A stretch of 64,000 nucleotides of DNA from Mesorhizobium sp. LHD-90 (lineage in GTDB: Bacteria > Pseudomonadota > Alphaproteobacteria > Rhizobiales > Rhizobiaceae), in assembly GCF_030929505.1 (NCBI RefSeq), contig NZ_JAVFVV010000006.1, positions 186,001 through 250,000 on the forward strand, given 5' to 3'. Under the pieces are notes generated by a model, which did not search any database, was not told the DNA's origin, and saw only the letters and a list, made by a program, of their open reading frames with translations. The position numbers and the translations under genes are program-made. Positions 57,183 to 64,000 of this stretch are shown one piece after another; the first letter of the stretch is position 1, and each line of letters begins with the position of its first letter.

Positions 57183-57403
57183 CCTTTACCCTCCCCCTTG
57201 AGGGGAGGGTCGCTGAGCAACCTGCTCGGTACGAGCGGGATTGCGACGCGGGGGTGGGGTCGCCGATGAAGTGCTCCATCCTGAACCGACTGTGCCGCGA
57301 GGCGTTTTCCGCGTTTCATTCTGATGCGACCCCACCCCGGCTCGCTCAACTTCACTTCGTTGCGTTGGCTCGCCGACCCTCCCCTCAAGGGGGAGGGTAA
57401 AGG
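57183..57403. repeat. 221-bp inverted repeat after the RND operon
   Basis: The outer arms (57183-57212 and 57374-57403) are perfect 30-bp inverted copies beginning CCTTTACCCTCCCCCTTGAG. Each arm is itself palindromic, and an inner pair (GGGGTGGGGTCGC around 57252 with GCGACCCCACCCC around 57327) nests inside. The interior has no gene. It could act as a strong RNA structure at the end of the efflux transcript. Confidence 0.85.
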
Positions 57404-57417
57404 AGGCGCAAACAAAT

Positions 57418-57447
57418 TTGCCGTCCCGCAACATTTCTGCGCTATAG
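57418..57447 (+). promoter_or_regulatory. Possible promoter of the AI-2E family gene
   Basis: TTGCCG (57418-57423) and CTATAG (57442-57447) are 18 bp apart, just outside the repeat and upstream of the next gene. Confidence 0.4.
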
Positions 57448-57555
57448 GAACCGCTGGGCAGCGCGGCCGGCCGGCCGGCGCACCCGTTGACGCTGCGGAG
57501 ACGGTGCGGCTTGACCAGGCACGAATCGCGAAAAATACCGGCAGAGCCGCGCCTA

Positions 57556-58722
57556 ATGGGCCCGGCGACGCCGACGCGCATCGCCGTGGTGCCGCCGCTG
57601 TCGGCGGCGCGCTGGCTGCTGCTCGCGGTGATCGCCGCCGGCGTCTATTTCTTCCACGGTTTCGTCGTGCCGGTGCTGGCCGCGCTGGTGATCGCCTTCG
57701 CCAGTTGGCCGCTCTACCGTCGCCTGCTGGTGGCCGTCGATGGCAGCCGCACCGTCGCGGCGGCGATCGCGCTCTTGGCCATCCTGGCCTTTCTGGTGGT
57801 GCCGATCGCGGTGGCCGGCTCCTATGCGGTGGACGAGGTCCGCCAGTGGATAGGCTGGGCCTTCGAGACCAACCGCGCCGGCGCGCCGACGCCCGACTGG
57901 ATCGCCGCCATGCCGATGGTAGGCGAGTGGCTTTCCGAGCAGTGGATGCGCCATATCGGCCATCCCGGCGCCATCGGCGAGCTCATCCAACTGGTCAGCG
58001 GCGCCAATATCGGCAACATCTACCGCGCCGTGCTGGCGGCGGGCGGCGGGGCGTTCAGCCTGCTTCTGACGCTTCTGTTCATGCTGATCGCGCTGTTCTT
58101 CGTCTATCGCGACGGCGAGCATTTCGCCGCGCAGGTCGACCGGGTGGGCGAAAGAATCCTGCCGACGCGCTGGGGCCGCATTTCCCGCGTCGTGCCGGCG
58201 ACCATCAGCTCCACCGTGACCGGCATGACGCTTATCGCCATCGGCGAGGGCGTGGTGCTGGGCATCGCCTACTGGATCGCCGGGGTGCCGTCGCCGGTGA
58301 CGCTGGGCGTCATCACCGGCATCATGGCGCTGATCCCGGGCGGCGCGCCGCTCTCCTTCACGCTGGTGTCGATCTACCTGGTCTCCAGCGGCTCGCCGGT
58401 GGCGGGGCTGGCGCTGTTCGTCTGGGGTTCTGTCGAACTCTTCATCGTCGACAAGACGCTCAGGCCGAAACTGGTCGGCGGGCCGATAAAACTGCCGTTC
58501 CTGCCGACCTTCTTCGGGCTGATCGGCGGCGTGAAGACGATGGGGTTTCTGGGCCTGTTCATCGGCCCGGTGCTGATGGCGCTGCTGGTCGCCATCTGGC
58601 GCGAATGGCTGCGCGAGGTCGAACTCACCGACGAGGCGGCCAACGCCGTGGCGGCGGAGCCCGCGCCGATCCCGCTGGTGCTGGACCAGGACGCGGCCGA
58701 GAAGAAGCGCCAGGCGGGGTAA
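57556..58722 (+). CDS. AI-2E family transporter
   Basis: A 388-residue membrane protein with about eight helices and the TqsA/PerM family pattern, including the central LLFMLIALFFVYRDGEHF and the C-terminal GPIKLPFLPTFFGLIGGV then GLFIGPVLMALL. Members export small signals or act as Na+/H+ antiporters; the family name does not prove AI-2 transport. I start at the ATG at 57556; a TTG at 57487 would add 23 residues. Confidence 0.88.
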   Translation: MGPATPTRIAVVPPLSAARWLLLAVIAAGVYFFHGFVVPVLAALVIAFASWPLYRRLLVAVDGSRTVAAAIALLAILAFLVVPIAVAGSYAVDEVRQWIGWAFETNRAGAPTPDWIAAMPMVGEWLSEQWMRHIGHPGAIGELIQLVSGANIGNIYRAVLAAGGGAFSLLLTLLFMLIALFFVYRDGEHFAAQVDRVGERILPTRWGRISRVVPATISSTVTGMTLIAIGEGVVLGIAYWIAGVPSPVTLGVITGIMALIPGGAPLSFTLVSIYLVSSGSPVAGLALFVWGSVELFIVDKTLRPKLVGGPIKLPFLPTFFGLIGGVKTMGFLGLFIGPVLMALLVAIWREWLREVELTDEAANAVAAEPAPIPLVLDQDAAEKKRQAG

Positions 58723-58726
58723 AACC

Positions 58727-59185
58727 TCAGATCGGCAGCACGGCGCTGCGCTTGTGCTGGCGCAGCGCGAGGTTCGACGAGGCGGTGGCGACGCCCGGAT
58801 GCCCCAGCACCTCGCGCATCAGGAAACTCTCGAATTCCTCCACCGAGCGGGTGCGCACGATCAGCGTGTAGTCGTGCGCGCCGGTGACCGAATAGCAGTC
58901 GACGATCTCCGGCGCGTCGCGCGCGAAGGCCTCGAAGCGGCCGCGGATCTCGGTGCTGTGGGCGACCATGTTGACATGCACGAACACGCAGACCGACAGG
59001 CCGACGGCGAGCGGATCGACCAGGGTGGCGCGGCCAAGGATGACGCCCGCCTTCTCCATCTCCTGGACGCGCCGCCAGATGGTCGACTGCGACATGGCGA
59101 GCCGCTCCGATAGCTGCTTCAGCGTCAGCGTGGCGTCGCGCTGCAATTCGCGCAGGATCTTGCGGTCGTCTTCCTCGGTGCGCAT
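58727..59185 (-). CDS. Lrp/AsnC-family regulator
   Basis: A 152-residue regulator with an N-terminal helix-turn-helix (DRKILRELQRDATLTLKQLSERLAMSQSTIWRR) and a C-terminal RAM ligand-binding domain (GAHDYTLIVRTRSVEEFESF). It is divergent from phhA over 166 bp, so it probably senses phenylalanine or tyrosine and controls phhA and itself. Confidence 0.88.
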   Translation of the reverse strand: MRTEEDDRKILRELQRDATLTLKQLSERLAMSQSTIWRRVQEMEKAGVILGRATLVDPLAVGLSVCVFVHVNMVAHSTEIRGRFEAFARDAPEIVDCYSVTGAHDYTLIVRTRSVEEFESFLMREVLGHPGVATASSNLALRQHKRSAVLPI

Positions 59186-59191
59186 TTGGAA

Positions 59192-59227
59192 GATCCTTTC
59201 AAAGCAGGTAAATTTCTGAAAGGTATC
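59192..59227. promoter_or_regulatory. Dyad in the lrp-phhA intergenic region
   Basis: GATCCTTTCA (59192-59201) and TGAAAGGTATC (59217-59227) form an inverted repeat with a 15-bp centre just upstream of the Lrp start codon. It also contains the AAAGGAT ribosome site of that gene. It is a plausible Lrp operator. Confidence 0.5.
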
Positions 59228-59351
59228 ACCACATATGGCCTCTCGTCATGCAAGATAGGCAAGATTTTTCAGGCGTGCTGCGGGATAATCCTGACACGAA
59301 ACATGGCGGGCCGGCGCCCGGCGCGCGGCCCTCCGCCGACAGGAGGAAGAC

Positions 59352-60257
59352 ATGGCCACGCAAGCCGCCCGGCGGGTCGAGGAACCCGCGAAGAACCGCT
59401 ACGAAAACGCCCCGAAAAATCCCGACTTCACCATCGACCAGGACTGGAATTCCTATTCGGCCGACGAGCACGGCCGCTGGGACCGGCTGTTCGCACGCTC
59501 GCGCAAAGTGCTGCAGGGGCGCGCCTGCGCCGATTTTCTTGCAGCCGTGAAGGCGCTGAAACTGTCGGAGAGCGGCGTGCCGGATATGGAGCGCCTCAGC
59601 GACCGGCTGGAGAAGATCTCCGGCTGGCGCGTCGTGCCGGTGGCCGGGCTGGTGCCCGACGACGTGTTCTTCGACCATCTCGCCAACAAGCGGTTTCCGG
59701 CCGGCGCCTTCATCCGCTCCGAGAAGGAGATGGAGTATCTGGAGGAGCCCGACATCTTTCACGACATTTTCGGCCATGTGCCGCTGCTCGCCAATCCGGT
59801 CTATTCGGATTTCATCCAGGCCTACGGCCAGGGCGGCCAGCGGGCGCTGAGACTCGGGCGGCTGGCCAACCTGGCGCGGCTCTACTGGTACACGGTGGAG
59901 TTCGGGCTGATCCGCGAGAAGGGCGAACTGCGCATCTTCGGCGCCGGCATCATGTCGTCGACCGCCGAAAGCGTGTTCGCTCTCGACGACCCGTCGCCGC
60001 ACCGCGTCGCCTTCGACCTCGAGCGGGTTATGCGCACCAGCTACATCATCGACGACTTCCAGAAAATCTATTTCGTCATCGACAGTTTCGAGCAATTGCT
60101 GAAGGATTGCTACGCGGATTTCGGGCCGCTGTATGCTCGGCTGGAAAACGCCTCGACGATCGAGCCGCATGAACTCGTTCCGGGCGACCGGGTGCTCAGC
60201 CGCGGCACGCTGAACTATTTCAAGGGCAAAGAGCACAAGGCGGCGGGCAATGGCTGA
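59352..60257 (+). CDS. phhA: Phenylalanine 4-monooxygenase
   Basis: A 301-residue non-heme iron hydroxylase converting phenylalanine to tyrosine with tetrahydropterin. The iron ligands are seen in DIFHDIFGHVPLL near residues 134-146 and the glutamate in WYTVEFGLI near 181. A strong ribosome site (GGAGGA) precedes the ATG. The stop overlaps the start of the SDR gene by 8 bp. Confidence 0.95.
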   Translation: MATQAARRVEEPAKNRYENAPKNPDFTIDQDWNSYSADEHGRWDRLFARSRKVLQGRACADFLAAVKALKLSESGVPDMERLSDRLEKISGWRVVPVAGLVPDDVFFDHLANKRFPAGAFIRSEKEMEYLEEPDIFHDIFGHVPLLANPVYSDFIQAYGQGGQRALRLGRLANLARLYWYTVEFGLIREKGELRIFGAGIMSSTAESVFALDDPSPHRVAFDLERVMRTSYIIDDFQKIYFVIDSFEQLLKDCYADFGPLYARLENASTIEPHELVPGDRVLSRGTLNYFKGKEHKAAGNG

Positions 60258-60948
60258 CAGGACGGTTCTGATCACCGGCGCGACCGGAAATCTCGGCAGG
60301 GCGGTCGCCGAAGCCTTTTCGAAGGAAGGCGCCCGGCTGGCGCTGGTCGGCTCGCGCAAGGAAAGTATCGAGCGCGCCTATGGCGGGCTGGCGGCGGAAC
60401 ACCTGGCGCTGGCCGCAGATTTGAGCGATGCGAACGCTGCCGCCGGCGTGGTCGCCGAGGTGGAGGGTGCGTTCGGCCGCATCGATGCCGTCTGCGCGAT
60501 CGCCGGCGCCTTCGACATGGGCGGGCCGGTGCATGTGGCGCCGCCGGAGCTTGCCGCGCGCATGATGACAGTCAATGTCGCCACCATGGTCAACGTCGTG
60601 CGGGCGGCGGTGCCCGGCATGATCGCGCGAAAATCCGGGAAGATCGTCACGGTCGGCTCCACCGCCGCGCTGAAGGGCGCTGCCGGCATGGGCGCCTATA
60701 CAGCGTCGAAAAGCGCGGTGATGCGGCTGACCGAAACCATGGCGGCCGAACTGCGTGGCGATGGCATCAACGTCAACTGCGTGTTGCCCTCGACCATCGA
60801 CACGCCGGAAAACCGCGCCGCGATGCCCAAGGCCGACTTTTCGAAATGGGTGAAGCCGGCCGAACTCGCCGCCGTCGTCGCATTCCTCTGCTCGGACGGC
60901 GCAAAGGCCATGCACGGCGCGCTGGTGCCGGTGGTCGGGTTGGTGTGA
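60250..60948 (+). CDS. Short-chain dehydrogenase/reductase
   Basis: A 232-residue SDR. Cofactor motif TGATGNLGRAVAEAF at the N-terminus, catalytic YTASK near residue 155 and a preceding serine in GSTAALKG. It overlaps phhA by 8 bp, so the two are co-translated. A role in recycling the pterin cofactor (dihydropteridine reductase-like) is a natural guess from the context but is not shown by the sequence. Confidence 0.88.
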   Translation: MADRTVLITGATGNLGRAVAEAFSKEGARLALVGSRKESIERAYGGLAAEHLALAADLSDANAAAGVVAEVEGAFGRIDAVCAIAGAFDMGGPVHVAPPELAARMMTVNVATMVNVVRAAVPGMIARKSGKIVTVGSTAALKGAAGMGAYTASKSAVMRLTETMAAELRGDGINVNCVLPSTIDTPENRAAMPKADFSKWVKPAELAAVVAFLCSDGAKAMHGALVPVVGLV

Positions 60949-60988
60949 AGCTCTTGCGCTGAGCGGCGGACTGTAGAGTAAGCCGTTC

Positions 60989-61135
60989 TAGGGTCTGTTG
61001 ATATTCAGGCCATGGCGGTCTGCAAATGGCGGCCTTCTGCGCTTCCGGTACTCATGTACCAGAACGTACACTCCGTTCCGGTTCTCGAAATCCGCCATTT
61101 TCGGCTCGCCCTGACCTGAATCTCAACAGACCCTA
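60989..61135. mobile_element. 147-bp TA-flanked inverted-repeat element, copy 2
   Basis: Same length and ends (TAGGGTCTGTTG...CAACAGACCCTA) as the copy at 31179-31325, with about 14 differences over 143 bp. The terminal repeats match for 19 of 20 bp and weaker pairing goes on to the centre. Its right edge forms the TAG stop codon of the convergent EamA gene. Confidence 0.8.
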
Positions 61136-62050
61136 AGCCGGCTGCTGCAGCGCCCTGATCGCGGCGCGGCGGCGGCCGTGGGTAAGCTGCCAGAGCGAAT
61201 GCGCCACCAGCGCGACGATCAGGATGGTGCCGCCGATCAGGCTGTTGCGCGACGGTGCCTCGGAAAAGATCAGCCACACCCAGACTGGCGCCAGCACCGT
61301 TTCCAGCAGGTAGAACATCGCGACTTCCGGCGCTGAGAGGAAACGCGGGCCTGTCGCCAGGCAGTAGAAGGAGATCGGCCAGACGATCGCGCCGTTGAGA
61401 ACGATCCACCACGGCGCCTCGATGCGGTAGCCGGTCTTGGCAACCATCGCGGCGGCGACCAGCAGCGGAAACAGGACCCCGATCAGGGCGGTAAAACCCA
61501 TGTTCCGGCCGCTGTGGCGGCTCACGGTGATCGCCGAAGCGATGATGAAGGCCGAGCCCAGCGCGACGAGGTCGCCGAACAGGTTGCCGCTGCCGATCGA
61601 ATCCCGGACGATGATCAGCACGCCGATTATCATCACCGCCATGGCGAGCAAGGTTGCGTTGGCCGGCCGGTGTTTCAGGAAGACCCAGGACAGCAAGGCT
61701 GAAAACATCGTGGTGAAGGCCAGGATGAAAACCAGGTTGGCCGTCGACGTGTTGTAGACCGCGACGATGAAGGTGATCGATCCGAGCCCGTAGAGGGCGG
61801 CGACCAGAACGCCCAGCCCGCCGGGCAGCAGGGGCGGGGCCTTTGGCGAGAGCCAGCGCCAGACCGACCAGAAGATCACGCCGGCAATGAACGTCGCCGC
61901 GCAGCGCGCCAGCAGGATCGACCAGGCTTCGCCGTCGGCCAGCCGGATCAGCGGGATGTCGGCCGTTAGCGTCAGCCCGCCGATGAAGGTGAGCAGCAGT
62001 CCCTTGCGATGGTCGGTACTGTGGGTAGACAAGATTTTGGCCGGCTCCAT
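61133..62050 (-). CDS. EamA/DMT-family transporter
   Basis: A 305-residue membrane protein with about ten hydrophobic segments in two EamA halves. It is not closely similar to the one at 48157-49065 by eye. Its TAG stop is made from the edge of the repeat element. It lies 29 bp downstream of bpt on the same strand and may be co-transcribed with it. Substrate unknown. Confidence 0.88.
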   Translation of the reverse strand: MEPAKILSTHSTDHRKGLLLTFIGGLTLTADIPLIRLADGEAWSILLARCAATFIAGVIFWSVWRWLSPKAPPLLPGGLGVLVAALYGLGSITFIVAVYNTSTANLVFILAFTTMFSALLSWVFLKHRPANATLLAMAVMIIGVLIIVRDSIGSGNLFGDLVALGSAFIIASAITVSRHSGRNMGFTALIGVLFPLLVAAAMVAKTGYRIEAPWWIVLNGAIVWPISFYCLATGPRFLSAPEVAMFYLLETVLAPVWVWLIFSEAPSRNSLIGGTILIVALVAHSLWQLTHGRRRAAIRALQQPA

Positions 62051-62079
62051 CCCTCGACGGGCGGCGCGGCCGGTCGGCG

Positions 62080-62835
62080 TTATTCCTGCCTAGCAAATCG
62101 CTCCCAGCCACGTGGGCCGAGGTGCTCCTGCGGCGTGAAGCGCACCTTATAGTTCATCTTGCGCGAGCCGTTGACCCAATAGCCGAGATAGACATGGGGC
62201 AGGCCCTCGGCGCGGGCGCGGGCGATGTGGTCGAGGATCATGTAGGTGCCGAGCGAGCGGTCCTCATGCGCCGGGTTGAAATAGGAATAGACCATGGACA
62301 GGCCGTCGGCCATCTTGTCGGACAGCGCCACGGCGATCAGTTCGCCTTCGCCGCGGCCGGTGATGAAGGAGTCCGGGCCGCGCTTGCGATATTCGATGAT
62401 CTTCGTGTCGACATGCGTGTCCTCGACCATCATGGCATAGTCGAGCACCGTCATTTCCGACATGCCGCCCTTGCGGTGGCGGGCGTCGAGATAGGTGCGG
62501 AACAGCGAATATTGCTCGGTGGAGGGTTCGGCGTCGTGCATGGCGCCGATCAGGTCGGCGTTGCGGGCCGCCACGCGGCGCATGTTGCGGGTAGGCTGGA
62601 ACTCGCCGGCCAGGATGCGCACCGACACGCAGGAGCGGCAGGATTCGCAGGCAGGGCGGTAGGCTATGTTTTGTGAGCGCCGAAAGCCGCCCTGGGTGAG
62701 CAGGTCGTTCATCTCCGGCGCCTTGTCGCCCACCAGGTGAGTAAAAACCTTCCGCTCGAACTGGCCGTCTATGTAGGGACAAGGGGAGGGTGCGGTCAGG
62801 AAAAACTGCGGCGACTGGGTCGGGTGGTGAGTCAT
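62080..62835 (-). CDS. bpt: Aspartate/glutamate leucyltransferase
   Basis: A 251-residue N-end-rule transferase that adds leucine to proteins starting with Asp or Glu and so marks them for ClpAP. The N-terminal domain [26 protein letters not shown] carries the conserved cysteines, and the C-terminal GNAT-like part has [18 protein letters not shown]. Length is normal. It links to the protease genes (clpP, clpX, lon) in this window only by function. Confidence 0.93.
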   Translation of the reverse strand: MTHHPTQSPQFFLTAPSPCPYIDGQFERKVFTHLVGDKAPEMNDLLTQGGFRRSQNIAYRPACESCRSCVSVRILAGEFQPTRNMRRVAARNADLIGAMHDAEPSTEQYSLFRTYLDARHRKGGMSEMTVLDYAMMVEDTHVDTKIIEYRKRGPDSFITGRGEGELIAVALSDKMADGLSMVYSYFNPAHEDRSLGTYMILDHIARARAEGLPHVYLGYWVNGSRKMNYKVRFTPQEHLGPRGWERFARQE

Positions 62836-63040
62836 CAGAGTCCGGCGGAGTCCATGAATCGCTCTACCTTGGCTTTACCGGCGAAAATTTCAACAGGAGA
62901 ATGATGGTGCACCTTGTCGCGCGCCATCACAAGCGCGCGCGAGCCCTGCTCGTGAAGCCGTTGCAGGGCATCACGACCGTAGCCGCGGCCGGCGACGATT
63001 GCCGGCTGCGTTGCGGCAGGGCCGGGGATTCGGGGCGCCG

Positions 63041-63511
63041 TTACCGGTCCGAGCGCGTCACCACCGTGCCCAGGAGAAGATCGTGTAGCGTGCGCTTGCG
63101 GTCGGCGAACAGGCTGACCAGCAGGATGAGCGGCGTCAGGATGACGTTGCCAGCCCAGAACAGCACCGAATGCACGACCGCCAGCAGCCCGTCGACCGGT
63201 TTTCCGTCGAGGCGGTCGAGGCGGATACCGAAGGCCCGCATGCCGAGCGTCGCCTGACTTGCGCCGCCCAGTGTGGTCCAGACGTAGATGATCGCCACCA
63301 GCGGCGCGAGGATGCCGAACAGCCCCCAGCCGATGCCGAAGGTGAGCAGGCCGAGCAGGAAGACGACGATGCCGAAGGGGATGAGCAGAAGGAACACGAT
63401 CACGTAGTCGAGCAGGAACGCAAGGATGCGCCGCGTGCGTACGCCGTCATAGGCGCGCGCTTCGTCCAGTCGAGTCGCAATGATCTCGCCGTCAAGCACC
63501 TGTCCGTTCAT
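63041..63511 (-). CDS. RDD family membrane protein
   Basis: A 156-residue protein with the RDD pattern: an R-R-x-x-A-F-x-x-D start (RRILAFLLDYVIVFLLL), three to four helices and a terminal DRKRTLHDLLLGTVV. Function is unknown; related proteins affect ion homeostasis. In Rhizobiales it is commonly next to bpt. Confidence 0.88.
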   Translation of the reverse strand: MNGQVLDGEIIATRLDEARAYDGVRTRRILAFLLDYVIVFLLLIPFGIVVFLLGLLTFGIGWGLFGILAPLVAIIYVWTTLGGASQATLGMRAFGIRLDRLDGKPVDGLLAVVHSVLFWAGNVILTPLILLVSLFADRKRTLHDLLLGTVVTRSDR

Positions 63512-63770
63512 AACACTTCGCCTCGTCGGGCCGGTTTCGACCGGCGGCCCCTCGTGGGAAATGGGGTATGCCGGCGCAGATTCAAGCGGAGGGAAGTATA
63601 CGGCACCGATATGTTGAAACCACCAGCCAGACGAACCGGGTTGTGACCGATAGGCCGGATATGCAGTCCGGCGTCCGCTTTAAAACGATTTGAACTGCAT
63701 CCGAAATTGTCGTCTATTTGCAGTGCAGCAATGCTATCCGGCGCCGCCAATCACCTCGCGGGGACTTTCG

Positions 63771-64000
63771 ATGGAGACCTACGACCTGATCGTCATCGGC
63801 AGCGGGCCGTCGGGCCGGCGCGCGGCGGTGCAGGCGGCAAAGCTCGGCCGCTCGGTGATGGTGATCGACAAGGGCAGGCGGCTGGGCGGCGTGTCCGTCC
63901 ACACCGGCACCATTCCGTCGAAGACCTTGCGCGAGACGGTGCTCAACCTGTCCGGCTGGCGCGAGCGTGGCTTTTACGGCCGCGGCTACCGCGTCAAGCA
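63771..64000 (+). CDS. sthA: Soluble pyridine nucleotide transhydrogenase, N-terminal part
   Basis: The first 76 codons of a flavoprotein that runs off the window. [20 protein letters not shown] is the FAD motif. The following [17 protein letters not shown] has the GTIPSK of SthA and lacks both redox cysteines of the related lipoamide and glutathione reductases, which supports the transhydrogenase call. It would interconvert NADH and NADPH. Confidence 0.85.
   Translation, partial: METYDLIVIGSGPSGRRAAVQAAKLGRSVMVIDKGRRLGGVSVHTGTIPSKTLRETVLNLSGWRERGFYGRGYRVK

Noticed and set aside
62836-63040. Minus-strand short frame ending at the bpt start (TGATG)
   Set aside because: The frame reads plausibly (GYGRDALQRLHEQGSRALVM) but has no clear start and no family, so I leave the 200 bp between RDD and bpt unassigned.
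62901-63257. 118-codon frame with AGGAGA ribosome-like site upstream
   Set aside because: Most of it is antisense to the RDD gene and the product is Arg/Ser-rich without a family.

Overview
This window looks like a chromosomal segment of an alphaproteobacterium of the order Hyphomicrobiales, most like the Mesorhizobium/Phyllobacteriaceae group. The grounds are the high GC content, the gene order (nuoE-N, birA, rnj, mce, a DUF1467 gene, proS, lolC, lolD; clpP-clpX; lon-hup; exoR-xth-parC), the short alphaproteobacterial type of ProS, an ExoR homologue, and the many palindromic intergenic repeats. This assignment rests on family knowledge and gene order; no database search was possible.

Region by region: 1-500 is the end of an FkbM-type methyltransferase. 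807-14881 encodes respiratory complex I from nuoE to nuoN; nuoA-D are not in the window. Four extra small genes sit inside this operon: an H3TH-like protein, a pentapeptide-repeat protein, a two-helix membrane protein, and an unknown gene wedged between nuoJ and nuoK. 14886-22420 holds birA, RNase J, methylmalonyl-CoA epimerase, a DUF1467 protein, prolyl-tRNA synthetase and the LolCD lipoprotein exporter. 22598-25879 is an accessory patch with a BrnT/BrnA-like toxin-antitoxin pair, a MITE-like element, an unknown basic protein, a LexA-box-controlled 28-residue membrane peptide, a broken gamma-glutamyltransferase tail and an exported phytochelatin-synthase-like protease. 26107-33899 has lipB, tRNA-Leu(GAG), mgtE, a secreted unknown protein, a MerR regulator with its operator, a solute-binding protein without a signal peptide, a cytochrome P450 and a DAO-family flavoenzyme. 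34101-37387 holds two envelope proteins and clpP-clpX. 37482-42351 has a flavin monooxygenase and an RTX protein lying between a decayed and an intact copy of a DUF1513 gene. 42678-51593 holds lon, hup, exoR, xth, a DMT exporter and parC. 52128-58722 is a TetR-controlled RND efflux system followed by an AI-2E family membrane protein. 58727-60948 pairs an Lrp regulator with divergent phenylalanine hydroxylase and an SDR. 61133-64000 ends with an EamA transporter, the N-degron transferase Bpt, an RDD protein and the start of sthA.

The genes fall into a few working groups: energy conversion (complex I, transhydrogenase), envelope and export (Lol, RND, RTX, ExoR), protein quality control (ClpXP, Lon, Bpt), and small regulatory units whose operators can be read directly (MerR, TetR, Lrp, toxin-antitoxin, LexA).

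The most notable non-gene structures are repeats. There are two 147-bp copies of a TA-flanked inverted-repeat element, a 272-bp relative in design, a 109-bp MITE-like element, three other long inverted repeats, and facing arrays of a GAATAGC heptamer. Three of the TA-flanked elements sit so that their boundary TA plus first G form the TAG stop codon of the neighbouring gene. The strongest candidate for an undescribed system is the LexA-box/28-residue membrane peptide unit at 24688-24831, which in size, topology and control resembles the SOS division inhibitor SidA of Caulobacter.
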